64,000 nucleotides of DNA from Planctomycetota bacterium (GTDB lineage Bacteria > Planctomycetota > UBA1135 > JACQFD01). Location: contig JAEUHX010000057.1 of assembly GCA_016792805.1 (NCBI GenBank), positions 1 to 64,000 on the forward strand, written 5' to 3'. The notes beneath the pieces are model-generated. The model was given only the letters and a program-made list of their open reading frames with translations, did not search any database and was not told the origin of the DNA. The translations under genes and the position numbers were made by a program. Shown in pieces: positions 25,580-33,765 of the stretch; within the stretch, counting starts at the first letter, position 1, and each line of letters opens with the position of its first letter.

Positions 25580-25855
25580 GGGGGCGGGAAGAGTCGCACA
25601 GGATCGCGGATCCCATCTTGCGGAATGGAAGCAGCGCGGGGGCCGTCGCAGCGGCGTTTTGAATCTTCGATCCCCGAGCCTCGCACGGTATCGTCGCCGC
25701 CTCTTCGCTCCGGCGAACCGTCGGGAGTTTGCCCGAAGCTCCGCCTCTCGAAGAAGTTGCGTCGTCCTTCCTGACCTTTTCCACGTGCCCTTGAATGGGC
25801 CGCAGTCGCAGTCGCCCCGCACAGGCGCCCACGATCCCCGTACCGGTACTCACTG
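25580..25855. promoter_or_regulatory. Divergent region upstream of gspD
   Basis: 276 bp between the aminotransferase-like gene (minus) and gspD (plus). It should hold the promoter of the type II secretion operon. A perfect 10-bp palindrome GTACCGGTAC lies at 25840-25849, six bases before the gspD ATG and partly where a ribosome-binding site would be. No Shine-Dalgarno sequence or strong -10/-35 pair is visible. Confidence 0.35.
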
Positions 25856-28333
25856 ATGGCGGCATCCGTCCCTGCGATCGTTACTGCAATTCTGGCTCTC
25901 GGTGCTCCCACGGCACTGATGAACCCTTGGTTGGGTGTTCCCTTCGCGGCCCTGCCGAGTTCGGCGTTGCCGCAGAACCCGGAGAAGCCCGATGTGGCTC
26001 CTCCCCCCGGGCAGACGCCGACGCCCGTGCCCAACGCGGGTGCACCCAATGCGGGTGGCGCTCGCCCCGGGGGCGCCAATCCTGCGCCGCAGAATCCGGC
26101 CGGACCGCGTCCGAGCGGCGCCGTCCCGGTGGGCCCCGGCCAAGGAACGAATACCGCGGCGGGCACGATGCGCGTCGAGGGCGATTTCTATGTGTTTAAT
26201 TTCGAGGACTCCTCGTCGACGGAAGGGTGCAAGCTCATCGACTTCGTCCGCCTCTGTAACGAAAACACGGGGATCGCCTTCTATATCAAAAAGGAAGTTC
26301 TCCCGAAGCTCGACTCGGCGAAGGTCTCGATCATCGGCAGCCGCCGGATTCCGAAGGCGAAGCTGTATGATTTCTTCCAGAGCATCCTGAAGATCAACGA
26401 TATGGTGCTCGTGTCGGAAGGCGGCGCCGACACCGGAATGTGGGTGATCGCCGACCTGAAGGGCAGCGACCGCACCGGCATCAAGAATTCGGCCAAGTAC
26501 ATCGGCCCCGAGGAGATTCCGAGCTACGCGACGCAGCCGGGCGTGCTCGTCACGACGGTCATCACGATTGAGAACACGAGCGCGCGCGAAGTGTCGGCGT
26601 CGCTGCGCCCCTTCTTCCCGGATAACCAGCTCGAGACGGTGACCAACGTCGGCAACGCCAATGCGCTGCTGGTGACGGGCTTCGGCCCCACGGTCTTCTC
26701 GATCTGGAATCTGCTGAAACTCATCGATACGCCCCCCAACGAGCCGCGCCCGATTTTTGAGAAAATTGAGCTCGAGCACGCGGCGGCAGCCGAGGTGCAG
26801 ACGATCCTCGACGACCTGCTCGAGAAGCGCCGACAGGTGCAGGGAGGCGCGGGCGTTTCGGGCGGCCAGCTCCAAGGGCAGGCGCCGGAGCTCAAGATTC
26901 GAGTCGACGGCAACTCCAACTCGCTGCTGGTGGTCGGCCTCGAGGAAGACGTGAAGCAGGTGCTGGAGATCGTGGCGCGCATCGATCAGGCGCAGCCGGA
27001 GCCCGAGAGCGACCTGCATGTGTATACATTACAGAACGTGAAGGCGGAGGACCTGGTGAAGATCCTCCAGGAATTCCTCGACAAGACGTTCCAGAACCAG
27101 CAGCAGGTGAATCAGGCCGCTGGCGCAGGCCGCGCGGGCGGCGGCGGCGGCGGCACGAGCGCCAACCGGGAGATTCGCCCCGTGGTCGTCGGCGAGAAAG
27201 TTTCCAATTCGGTGCTCGTGACCGCCAGCAAGACGCGGTGGCTCGAGATCCGCGACATCATCGAGCGCCTCGATCGCCGCCAGCGCCAGGTGCTGCTGGA
27301 GACAGCGCTCGTGGAGCTCACGACGACCGATGCCATTCGGCTCGGCATCGAGCTCGGCCTCGTGAGCGTGCCGCCGGCCGGCTCCGACGTGAGCAAGGGC
27401 TTCGGTATTACCAATTTTGGTTTGTCGACGCTCATCGACACCGACAACGACAACTTCCCCGACACGCGCATCCCCGACAACACGCTCCAAGGCGTGACGG
27501 GCGGAATCCTCTCGGGTCCCGACTTCGGCATCCCGATTCTGTTGCAGGCGCTGCGCACAGTGAGCGACAGCAACGTGCTGTCGATTCCGTCGGTACTTGT
27601 TAATAATAACGAGAGAGCGAAAGTCAGCTCGAAAGACCTGATCCCGACGGCGAATACCACCAATGCGCCCAACGTCGGCACGGCGGTCGGCTTCGGCGGA
27701 TATCAGGAAGCGGGCATCACCCTCGAGATCACGCCTTCGATCAGCGCGCAGGCCTACTTGCGCCTCGATTTGTCGCTCCAGGTGGCGAATTTCACCGCCG
27801 CCCAGGGCGCCAATATCAACATTCCCCCGCCGAAGACCGAGCGTGAGGTGAAGACCACCGTCTACCTCCCGAACGAGTCGACGATGGTGATCGGCGGTAT
27901 CCAGATCGACAACGCGCTGCGGTCGAAGTCGTCGATCCCGCTGCTCGGCGACATCCCGATTCTGTCGTGGCTCTTCTCGAACCACAGCGACAGCAACACA
28001 CGCCGGGCGCTCTACTTCTTCGTGACCCCACATATCCTCTCGGATGTGGAGTTCGCCGATCTGCAGAACCTGTCCTACCAGCGCAAGCTCGACGCGCGCT
28101 CCTACATCGGCGACGAGCGGCTACGCATGGTCGACAAGCGCTTCCAGCCGATTGAGCCGGGAGCCGCGCTTGAGTCGAGCATTTTTGAGATTCCGCTGTA
28201 CCGCTCCCCGAAGGCCGGCGAGGTGGCGCCGTCGGAGATCGGCGTGAAGCCCGTGGACATCCTCCCCGCGGAGACGGGAGCTGCTCCGGCACAACCGGCA
28301 GACGCTCCCCCTGTGGACAAGTCGAAGGGTTAA
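25856..28333 (+). CDS. gspD: Type II secretion system secretin GspD
   Basis: 825 residues. A hydrophobic N-terminus (signal) is followed by a Pro/Gly/Ala-rich stretch (about residues 45-100) before the N-domains. Three N1-N3-type repeats are visible in FEKIELEHAAAAEVQTILDDLL, VYTLQNVKAEDLVKILQEFL and neighbouring segments. The secretin core has VLLETALVELTTTDAIRLGIELG, SDSNVLSIPSVLVNNNERAKV, the beta-barrel region GITLEITPSIS, and the signature TMVIGGIQIDNALRSKSSIPLLGDIPILSWLFS. The C-terminus is Ala/Pro-rich. It forms the outer-membrane channel for folded exoproteins or a related pseudopilus system. It heads the gspDEFGHIJ operon; its stop codon overlaps the arm of a long-hairpin repeat. Confidence 0.96.
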   Translation: MAASVPAIVTAILALGAPTALMNPWLGVPFAALPSSALPQNPEKPDVAPPPGQTPTPVPNAGAPNAGGARPGGANPAPQNPAGPRPSGAVPVGPGQGTNTAAGTMRVEGDFYVFNFEDSSSTEGCKLIDFVRLCNENTGIAFYIKKEVLPKLDSAKVSIIGSRRIPKAKLYDFFQSILKINDMVLVSEGGADTGMWVIADLKGSDRTGIKNSAKYIGPEEIPSYATQPGVLVTTVITIENTSAREVSASLRPFFPDNQLETVTNVGNANALLVTGFGPTVFSIWNLLKLIDTPPNEPRPIFEKIELEHAAAAEVQTILDDLLEKRRQVQGGAGVSGGQLQGQAPELKIRVDGNSNSLLVVGLEEDVKQVLEIVARIDQAQPEPESDLHVYTLQNVKAEDLVKILQEFLDKTFQNQQQVNQAAGAGRAGGGGGGTSANREIRPVVVGEKVSNSVLVTASKTRWLEIRDIIERLDRRQRQVLLETALVELTTTDAIRLGIELGLVSVPPAGSDVSKGFGITNFGLSTLIDTDNDNFPDTRIPDNTLQGVTGGILSGPDFGIPILLQALRTVSDSNVLSIPSVLVNNNERAKVSSKDLIPTANTTNAPNVGTAVGFGGYQEAGITLEITPSISAQAYLRLDLSLQVANFTAAQGANINIPPPKTEREVKTTVYLPNESTMVIGGIQIDNALRSKSSIPLLGDIPILSWLFSNHSDSNTRRALYFFVTPHILSDVEFADLQNLSYQRKLDARSYIGDERLRMVDKRFQPIEPGAALESSIFEIPLYRSPKAGEVAPSEIGVKPVDILPAETGAAPAQPADAPPVDKSKG

Positions 28334-28503
28334 CAGCCTGTGTCAAAAGTCATCCGAGGTGCGCACGCGGGCTTTTGGGCGATCTCATCGTCGGACCGCC
28401 TCGCCGTAACTCCTTGGCTACGACTACGGCGGTCCTCCTCGATCTCGCCAAAAATCATCGTGCTCGCTTTGCGGAGCACTCTTTTGCCACCGGCTGTTAA
28501 GCC
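28328..28503 (-). repeat. Long-hairpin element, copy 3 (inverted)
   Basis: Arms of about 22 bp are complementary with few mismatches: GGTTAACAGCCTGTGTCAAA at the left, and a right arm reading TTTTGCCACCGGCTGTTAAG. Inside lies a perfect 8-bp inverted repeat GGACCGCC (28393-28400) with GGCGGTCC (28428-28435), and the apical hairpin. Read on the minus strand it shares AGTGCTCCGCAAAGCGAGC and CGTAGCCAAGG-GTTACG with copy 2. The left arm includes the gspD stop codon TAA. Confidence 0.83.
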
Positions 28504-28567
28504 CGTCACTGTTAAGCCCGTCACTGTTAAGCCCGTCACTGTTAAGCCCGTCACTGTTGAGCCCTCA
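28494..28567 (+). repeat. 15-bp tandem repeat between gspD and gspE
   Basis: Four identical units CTGTTAAGCCCGTCA at 28494, 28509, 28524 and 28539, plus a degenerate fifth (CTGTTGAGCCCTCA) at 28554. The first unit is part of the right arm of the long-hairpin element, so the tandem array seems to have grown out of that arm. It ends 46 bp before gspE. Confidence 0.92.
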
Positions 28568-28613
28568 CTAGGGCAGTCTTCTACGCTCCTCGAGCTCGCT
28601 GAACGATCGCACC

Positions 28614-30395
28614 ATGGCTGACCCCAAAGGCACTCCCATCGGCGCTGCGCCGACCGGTGCGTCCCCCAACGGAACGCCCGCCCTTGCGCGGGCGAAGTTC
28701 GCTGAAGTCCTTCGCCTGGAGGCCGGCTTCGATGAGGCCCGCATCCAGGACTGCTTCAAGGCGGAGGAGGAGTCGGGACAGTCGATCGATCGGGTGATCT
28801 TTGAGAAGGCCTATGCCCCCGAGGAGTCGGTCCTCAAGGCGTTTGCGAAGTTCCTTGGTGTCGAATACCTGCGATCCCTCGAAAGCGCGAACGTGCCGCA
28901 GGAGTTCGTACAGAAAGTCCCGGTGTCTTTCGCACGAACCTACAATTTAGTGGCGCTCGGCGTGAAAGACGGCACAGCCAAGGTGGCCACCTGCGCCCCC
29001 TTCGACGTGCAGCCGATCGACGATCTCGCCAAGCTCATGGGGTGCGAAGTCGAGCCGGTGCTGGCGCCGCGATCGGAGATCACCGCGCTCATCAATCGCG
29101 GCTATCGGCACAAGGCCGACGGCGTCGACGACGCGCTCTCGAGCATTGAAGATGAGGACATCGTCGGCCTGACGGCCGAGATCGAGGAGAGCGAAGATCT
29201 CCTCGACGTTGCCAATAAAGCGCCGATCATCAAACTGGTGAATACTGTACTTTTCCAGGCGCTCAAGCTGCGCGCCTCGGATATTCACCTTCAGCCCTAT
29301 CCCGACCGGCTCCAGGTGCGCTTCCGCATTGACGGATTGTTGCATGACATGCAAACAGTTCCGAAGAAGGCACAAGAAGCGATCATCAGCCGTGTCAAGG
29401 TCATGGGAAAGATGGACATCGCCGAGCGCCGCCTTCCGCAGGACGGCCGCGCGTCCATCAAGCTCGGCGACGGCGAGGTCGACGTGCGTATTTCGTCGAT
29501 TCCCTCGGGCGATGGCGAACGCATCGTGATGCGCTTGCTCGACAAGACGGCCAAGGTCTACACGCTCGATGAAATCGGGCTCGAGCCTCGGAACAAGGAG
29601 ATCTTTCTCAAGTACCTCGATTACTCGCACGGGATCATCCTCGTGACCGGCCCGACCGGCTCCGGCAAGACAACGACGCTCTATGGCGGCCTCACGGCGT
29701 TGAACTCGGCGGAACTCAATATTCTCACGATTGAAGATCCGATCGAATACAACTTGCCAGGCATCTCGCAGGTGCAGGTGGCCGTCAAGAAGGGTCTTAC
29801 TTTTGCGGCCGGCCTCCGATCGTTCCTCCGCCAGGACCCCGACGTGATGATGGTCGGTGAAATCCGCGACCTGGAGACGGCCGAGATCGCAATTCGAGCG
29901 GCGCTCACCGGACACCTGGTGTTCTCGACGGTGCACACCAACGATGCCCCTTCGACGATCACCCGTATGGTCGACATCGGCGTGGAGCCCTACCTCGTCT
30001 CCTCATCGCTGCTGCTCATCATCGCCCAGCGTCTTGTGCGCACGATCTGTAACCGTTGTAAGGAATTCGTCGAGCCGAACGAGTTCATGCGCGGCAAGAT
30101 CCGCGAGGTCGGCCTCTCGATGGACAGGCTGCCGACCGGCAAAGTGGCCGTCGGCCGCGGGTGCGATGAGTGCTTCCGCAGCGGCTACTCGGGACGAACG
30201 GCGATTTATGAGTTCCTGCCGATCGACGATGTCGTTCGCGCACAGATCATGAATCGGGCAAATGCCACAGAAATGAAGAAGAGCTCCATTGAGCGCGGCC
30301 TCGTCACGCTGCGTATGGACGGCGTGGACAAGATCGTCAAAGGGCTCACAACAGCCGACGAAGTGCTGCGCGTGACACAGCTCGATATGTTCTGA
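28614..30395 (+). CDS. gspE: Type II secretion ATPase GspE (PilB-like)
   Basis: 593 residues. After a Pro/Ala-rich start comes an MshEN/GspE-N-type domain (about 25-170), then the secretion ATPase core. Visible motifs are Walker A GPTGSGKTTT (about residues 346-354), the Asp box ILTIEDPIEY, Walker B LRQDPDVMMVGEIRDLETA and the His box LTGHLVFSTVHTNDA. A zinc site is formed by CNRCK and, about 35 residues later, GCDECF. It should power pseudopilus assembly from the cytoplasm with the inner-membrane protein GspF. It follows gspD after 280 bp of repeat DNA and is followed by a small hairpin before gspF. Confidence 0.97.
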   Translation: MADPKGTPIGAAPTGASPNGTPALARAKFAEVLRLEAGFDEARIQDCFKAEEESGQSIDRVIFEKAYAPEESVLKAFAKFLGVEYLRSLESANVPQEFVQKVPVSFARTYNLVALGVKDGTAKVATCAPFDVQPIDDLAKLMGCEVEPVLAPRSEITALINRGYRHKADGVDDALSSIEDEDIVGLTAEIEESEDLLDVANKAPIIKLVNTVLFQALKLRASDIHLQPYPDRLQVRFRIDGLLHDMQTVPKKAQEAIISRVKVMGKMDIAERRLPQDGRASIKLGDGEVDVRISSIPSGDGERIVMRLLDKTAKVYTLDEIGLEPRNKEIFLKYLDYSHGIILVTGPTGSGKTTTLYGGLTALNSAELNILTIEDPIEYNLPGISQVQVAVKKGLTFAAGLRSFLRQDPDVMMVGEIRDLETAEIAIRAALTGHLVFSTVHTNDAPSTITRMVDIGVEPYLVSSSLLLIIAQRLVRTICNRCKEFVEPNEFMRGKIREVGLSMDRLPTGKVAVGRGCDECFRSGYSGRTAIYEFLPIDDVVRAQIMNRANATEMKKSSIERGLVTLRMDGVDKIVKGLTTADEVLRVTQLDMF

Positions 30396-30436
30396 CGGCC
30401 CGTGACAGAAGTCATTCTATGCCACTGGCTGTTAAC
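30393..30436 (+). repeat. Small hairpin related to the long-hairpin arms
   Basis: Starting in the gspE stop codon, GACGGCCCGTGACAGAAG pairs imperfectly with CTATGCCACTGGCTGTTAAC. Both halves resemble the two arms of the element at 28328-28503 (GTG.CA.AAG and GCCAC.GGCTGTTAA) but with no core between them. It looks like an empty or internally deleted copy in the next intercistronic gap of the same operon. Confidence 0.65.
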
Positions 30437-30479
30437 GCCCTCGCCTTGAGTGCAGCTCGGGGCGCTCCAGCACCACCCC

Positions 30480-31739
30480 ATGCCGATTTACACCTATAAG
30501 GGCTTCGCCGCCGACGGCTCGACCAAGACCGGAGTCATCGACGCCGACACGCCGAAGGACGCCCGATCCAAGCTTCGCCGCGAGAATGTGTATGTTCTCG
30601 AGATCGACGCAGCGAAGACCACGGGGTCGGCCCCGGGGCAGCAGAAAAAGGGGCTGATCAACAGGATCCGAACGGTCACGGGCGGCGCCACCGCCATGAC
30701 CGCGAAGCGGCTCGACGAGGTCTCCACGGTCACGCGCCAGATGGGCACGCTGCTCGGCGCCGGCATTCCGCTCACGGAGACGCTGCGCGCGATGATTGAG
30801 CAGGCGCAGACGAAAGAGATGTCGATGACCTTCCGCGACATCCGCGAGAAGGTGAGCCAGGGCGCGACCTTCGGCGAGGCGTTGGCGTTCCATCCGCGCT
30901 ACTTCGACGAGCTTTATGTGAACATGGTGAAGGCGGGCGAGGCGGCCGGCAACCTCGACGTCGTCCTCTCCCGTCTCGCCGACTTCCTCACCAGCAAGCG
31001 CCGCCTGCAGAACAAGGTGAAGGCGGCGACGACCTATCCGCTCGTCATGCTCATCGTCGCCGTCATGGTGGTGGCGGTCCTCATGACGGTCGTGGTGCCG
31101 AAGATTACCAATTCGCTGATCTCCCAGAAGAAGGCGATTCCCCTTCCGACGGAGATCCTGATGACGATGAGCAAGTTCCTCCAAAGCTATTGGTGGATTC
31201 TGTTCCTCGGTGTCGTGCTGGTGATCATTGCAATTCAGCAAGTGTATCGGACGACGCGCGGCCGGCTGATGATTGATAAGTTCCTGCTGCGGATCCCCGT
31301 GCTCGGCGATCTCTTCCGCAAGCAGGCGATCTCGCGCTTCAGCACGACGTTCTCGACGCTGCTCAAGTCGGGCGTGCCCGTTGTCCAATGCCTCGAGATC
31401 TCGAGCCGCATTGTCAATAATCGCGTGATTCAGAACGTGATCGACGACGTGCGCCACAAGATCGTCGAGGGCGCCGACATCGCGACGCCGATCAAACGCT
31501 CCGGCGAGTTTCCCCCGGTGGTCGGCTACATGATCGCCGTCGGCGAGCAGTCCGGTCAGCTCGAGCAGATCCTCGACCGCATCTCCACCACCTACGATGA
31601 GGAGATCGACCTCGCGACGCAGCGCGCCACGGCGCTGTTGGAGCCGCTGCTCATCGTCTCCATGGCCGGAGTCGTCGGGTTCATCATCTTCTCGATCATC
31701 CTGCCGATTCTGCAGATCGGCAGCGTCGGCGGGACATAG
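30480..31739 (+). CDS. gspF: Type II secretion inner-membrane platform protein GspF
   Basis: 419 residues from ATG 30480 (MPIYTYKGFAADGS, the standard family opening). Two GspF domains repeat: the first has VTRQMGTLLGAGIPLTETLRAM with FHPRYFDELYVNMVKAGEAAGNLD, the second FSTTFSTLLKSGVPVVQCLEIS with FPPVVGYMIAVGEQSGQLEQIL. Membrane segments lie after each (LVMLIVAVMVVAVLMTVVV, WILFLGVVLVIIAI, PLLIVSMAGVVGFIIFSIILPI). It couples the GspE ATPase to pseudopilin insertion. A GC stem-loop just past its stop suggests the transcript is partly terminated before the pseudopilin genes. Confidence 0.96.
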   Translation: MPIYTYKGFAADGSTKTGVIDADTPKDARSKLRRENVYVLEIDAAKTTGSAPGQQKKGLINRIRTVTGGATAMTAKRLDEVSTVTRQMGTLLGAGIPLTETLRAMIEQAQTKEMSMTFRDIREKVSQGATFGEALAFHPRYFDELYVNMVKAGEAAGNLDVVLSRLADFLTSKRRLQNKVKAATTYPLVMLIVAVMVVAVLMTVVVPKITNSLISQKKAIPLPTEILMTMSKFLQSYWWILFLGVVLVIIAIQQVYRTTRGRLMIDKFLLRIPVLGDLFRKQAISRFSTTFSTLLKSGVPVVQCLEISSRIVNNRVIQNVIDDVRHKIVEGADIATPIKRSGEFPPVVGYMIAVGEQSGQLEQILDRISTTYDEEIDLATQRATALLEPLLIVSMAGVVGFIIFSIILPILQIGSVGGT

Positions 31740-31745
31740 CCGCAC

Positions 31746-31761
31746 GGGCCTCAAGAGGCCC
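31746..31761 (+). terminator. Intra-operon stem-loop after gspF
   Basis: GGGCCT-CAAG-AGGCCC, a perfect 6-bp stem with a tetraloop, starts seven bases after the gspF stop. The remaining 190 bp to gspG hold no gene but several GC hairpins. This arrangement would allow separate control of the pseudopilin genes, with partial termination here and a second promoter before gspG. Confidence 0.5.
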
Positions 31762-31954
31762 TTGCGCGCCCCGCCATCCGGCTCGCTGGGCGAGCGCCCG
31801 CCCGTCTTTGGGTGGCGCCCGCCGCAGCGCCCGAGCTAAGCCGCACGGCGAGGGGCGCCCGGGGCTACACTCCTGCCGCACGGGAAGACGGCGCCGGTGG
31901 CGCTCGTCAGACGTGCGTACATCCTGGGGTTCCGCTGGAACTCCGCTTCGAACC

Positions 31955-32416
31955 ATGAATTCGGACCGCAAGACCCTCGCACGCCGTCGCCTCTCTCTCC
32001 GCCACGGTTTCACGCTGGTGGAGCTCCTGGTCGTGATCGTGATCATCGGCCTGCTCGCCTCGGCCGTCGTGGCGAACTACGACAAGATCTTCCCTGCCGG
32101 AAGGCGCGCCCGCGTGGAAGCCGATCTGGTGTCGATCCGCAATGCCATCGACATCTTCAAGATGCAGAACAACGGCCGCATCCCGCAAAGCCTGGAGCTT
32201 CTCGTCGAGAAAGACAGCAACGGCGAGTCGTACCTCAAGGACCGCGATAAGGTGCCGACCGATCCCTGGGGAAATGAGTACTTCTATTTCCCCTCCCAGT
32301 CGGGCGGCACGGCCTTCGAACTCGGCTCCTACGGTGCCGACGGCGCCCAGGGCGGCGACGGCGAGGCCGCCGACATCGACCTGAAGTCGCTCCAAGACAA
32401 AACCGCGAAGAAATAA
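31955..32416 (+). CDS. gspG: Major pseudopilin GspG
   Basis: 153 residues from ATG 31955. Class III prepilin signal: a basic leader (RKTLARRRLSLRHG) cut after Gly, then FTLVELLVVIVIIGLLASAVV with Glu at +5. The C-terminal domain has the GspG calcium/turn region KVPTDPWGNEYFYFPSQSGG and FELGSYGADGAQGGDGEAADI. It is the main subunit of the pseudopilus that pushes cargo through the secretin. The 5-kb operon context and the full-length domain make the assignment firm. It is followed directly by gspH. Confidence 0.96.
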   Translation: MNSDRKTLARRRLSLRHGFTLVELLVVIVIIGLLASAVVANYDKIFPAGRRARVEADLVSIRNAIDIFKMQNNGRIPQSLELLVEKDSNGESYLKDRDKVPTDPWGNEYFYFPSQSGGTAFELGSYGADGAQGGDGEAADIDLKSLQDKTAKK

Positions 32417-33031
32417 GTGAGGATGGCCGCCGTGGGCTCGAGGAAAGTGTATCGAAGTTTGCGGAGCTTCCGCGGCTTCACGCTGATCGAGCTCCTGCTG
32501 GTCGTCACCATCATGATGCTCGTGGTGGGCACCGTCGCGTCGAACATCGATATGGTGCTGCCCGCGAGCCGGCTGGAGGCGACGGCGCGGCAGCTCTCGG
32601 CCGACATCGAGCTCGCGCGCGCGAGCGCGGTGGCGCAAGGGCTCCCCTACCGCATTGAGTACAATCTTACTCATCCCGGCTATCGCATCTCGACGCCGTT
32701 CAAATCGGGGGGCGGGCTCGCAACGACGGAGACCGACCGCGTTCGCACCGACTGGCGCTATTTCCCCGAAGGGGTCTCGATCGATCGGATTCAGCTCGGC
32801 TCGACGGTGCGGGAGAGCGTGAAAGACGCGGCGGATCCGAACAGCGCGGTGGTGCGCATTCAGGGGGTCGACATCCGGCCCAACGGCAACACGGTGGAGC
32901 ATGTGGTGGCGCTGCTGCGCGAGCGGCCGCCCGGTAAGTTTTACCTTTCCGTCCAGGGGCTGACCGGATTTGTGCAGCTCTACGGCGAGGATTGGCGTCC
33001 TGACGTCGTCTCGGAAAGTGATTTCCGATAG
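32417..33031 (+). CDS. gspH: Minor pseudopilin GspH
   Basis: About 204 residues. The prepilin signal is SFRG followed by FTLIELLLVVTIMMLVVGTVAS. The rest fits the GspH pattern: ARQLSADIELARASAVAQGLPYRIEY, then a beta-rich C-terminal domain with YFPEGVSIDRIQL and GKFYLSVQGLTGFVQLY. Translation may begin at the GTG immediately after the gspG stop or at the ATG six bases later (32423). GspH is thought to join GspG with the pseudopilus tip. Gap to gspI is 11 bp. Confidence 0.88.
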   Translation: MRMAAVGSRKVYRSLRSFRGFTLIELLLVVTIMMLVVGTVASNIDMVLPASRLEATARQLSADIELARASAVAQGLPYRIEYNLTHPGYRISTPFKSGGGLATTETDRVRTDWRYFPEGVSIDRIQLGSTVRESVKDAADPNSAVVRIQGVDIRPNGNTVEHVVALLRERPPGKFYLSVQGLTGFVQLYGEDWRPDVVSESDFR

Positions 33032-33042
33032 GTGACCTGTCC

Positions 33043-33765
33043 ATGAAGCCTCCGATCGCTCGCGTTCGCGAAGCCGGCCTCTCGCTGGTGGAAGTGCTCA
33101 TTGCGGTGGCGCTCCTGTCGGCCGTGCTCGTGACCTTGATCATGAAGGTGCACGACTGCATCGATACGGCGCGGGTCACGGAGAACCAGAATGCCGCGCG
33201 CGAATATTCGAAGGAGCTCATGGCGCAGGTCGAGGCCGGGCTCATCGACGGGCTGATCGACGGCTACCAGGGCGACTTCTCCGAGCAGGGGTATCCACAA
33301 ATCCGCTATTCGGTCGGCCTCGGGGAGAATTCACAGGTCGCGCTGCAGACGAGTGTCGACAATCCGAATGCCACCAATGATCGGCGGCGCCTTTACACGA
33401 AGCAGGCGAACGACGGCGGGTGGATCCCGATGAATGGGAATGTCAACAATCCCTCATCGACGGCAACCGACGAAGAGAGCCAGATGGAGGAGCCGTTCAC
33501 GCGGGTCCGGATCGCGGTGCAGTATCCGACCTCGGACGATGAGAAGTTCGGGATGTTCGTGCTGGAACGCCTCGTGCCGACGGAGTGCACGAAAGGCGCA
33601 GCGGGTCTCCGCGAGAAGTCACAAAAAGATGCGGCTGCGGCGCAGGCCGAGGAATCCGCGGGAGCGGCGCCCGGCGCAGGGGGGCAAGGTGGCGGATCGG
33701 CCGGCGGCGGCGCCGCGGGCAAACAACAGAAAAGCTCGCCGTCCGGCGGAGGATCACTCAAATGA
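33043..33765 (+). CDS. gspI: Minor pseudopilin GspI with Gly-rich tail
   Basis: 240 residues. The prepilin signal is REAG followed by LSLVEVLIAVALLSAVLVTLI; LS in place of FT is tolerated in minor pseudopilins. The mid-region is beta-rich (FTRVRIAVQYPTSDDEKFGMFVLERLVP). It is longer than typical GspI (about 120-130 residues) because of an Asn-rich insert and a C-terminal Gln/Gly/Ser-rich tail (GAGGQGGGSAGGGAAG). Its stop overlaps the gspJ start as ATGA. It could also be read as another prepilin-type family member; operon position favours GspI. Confidence 0.8.
   Translation: MKPPIARVREAGLSLVEVLIAVALLSAVLVTLIMKVHDCIDTARVTENQNAAREYSKELMAQVEAGLIDGLIDGYQGDFSEQGYPQIRYSVGLGENSQVALQTSVDNPNATNDRRRLYTKQANDGGWIPMNGNVNNPSSTATDEESQMEEPFTRVRIAVQYPTSDDEKFGMFVLERLVPTECTKGAAGLREKSQKDAAAAQAEESAGAAPGAGGQGGGSAGGGAAGKQQKSSPSGGGSLK

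Noticed and set aside
25840..25849. GTACCGGTAC palindrome before gspD as a regulator operator
   Set aside because: Ten-base palindromes arise by chance and no second copy was seen at another promoter; kept only as a note.
28340..28621. Open frame encoding PVTVK-type repeats across the 15-bp tandem array
   Set aside because: The peptide periodicity only reflects the 15-bp DNA repeat. There is no signal or ribosome site, and the frame overlaps the hairpin element and the start of gspE.
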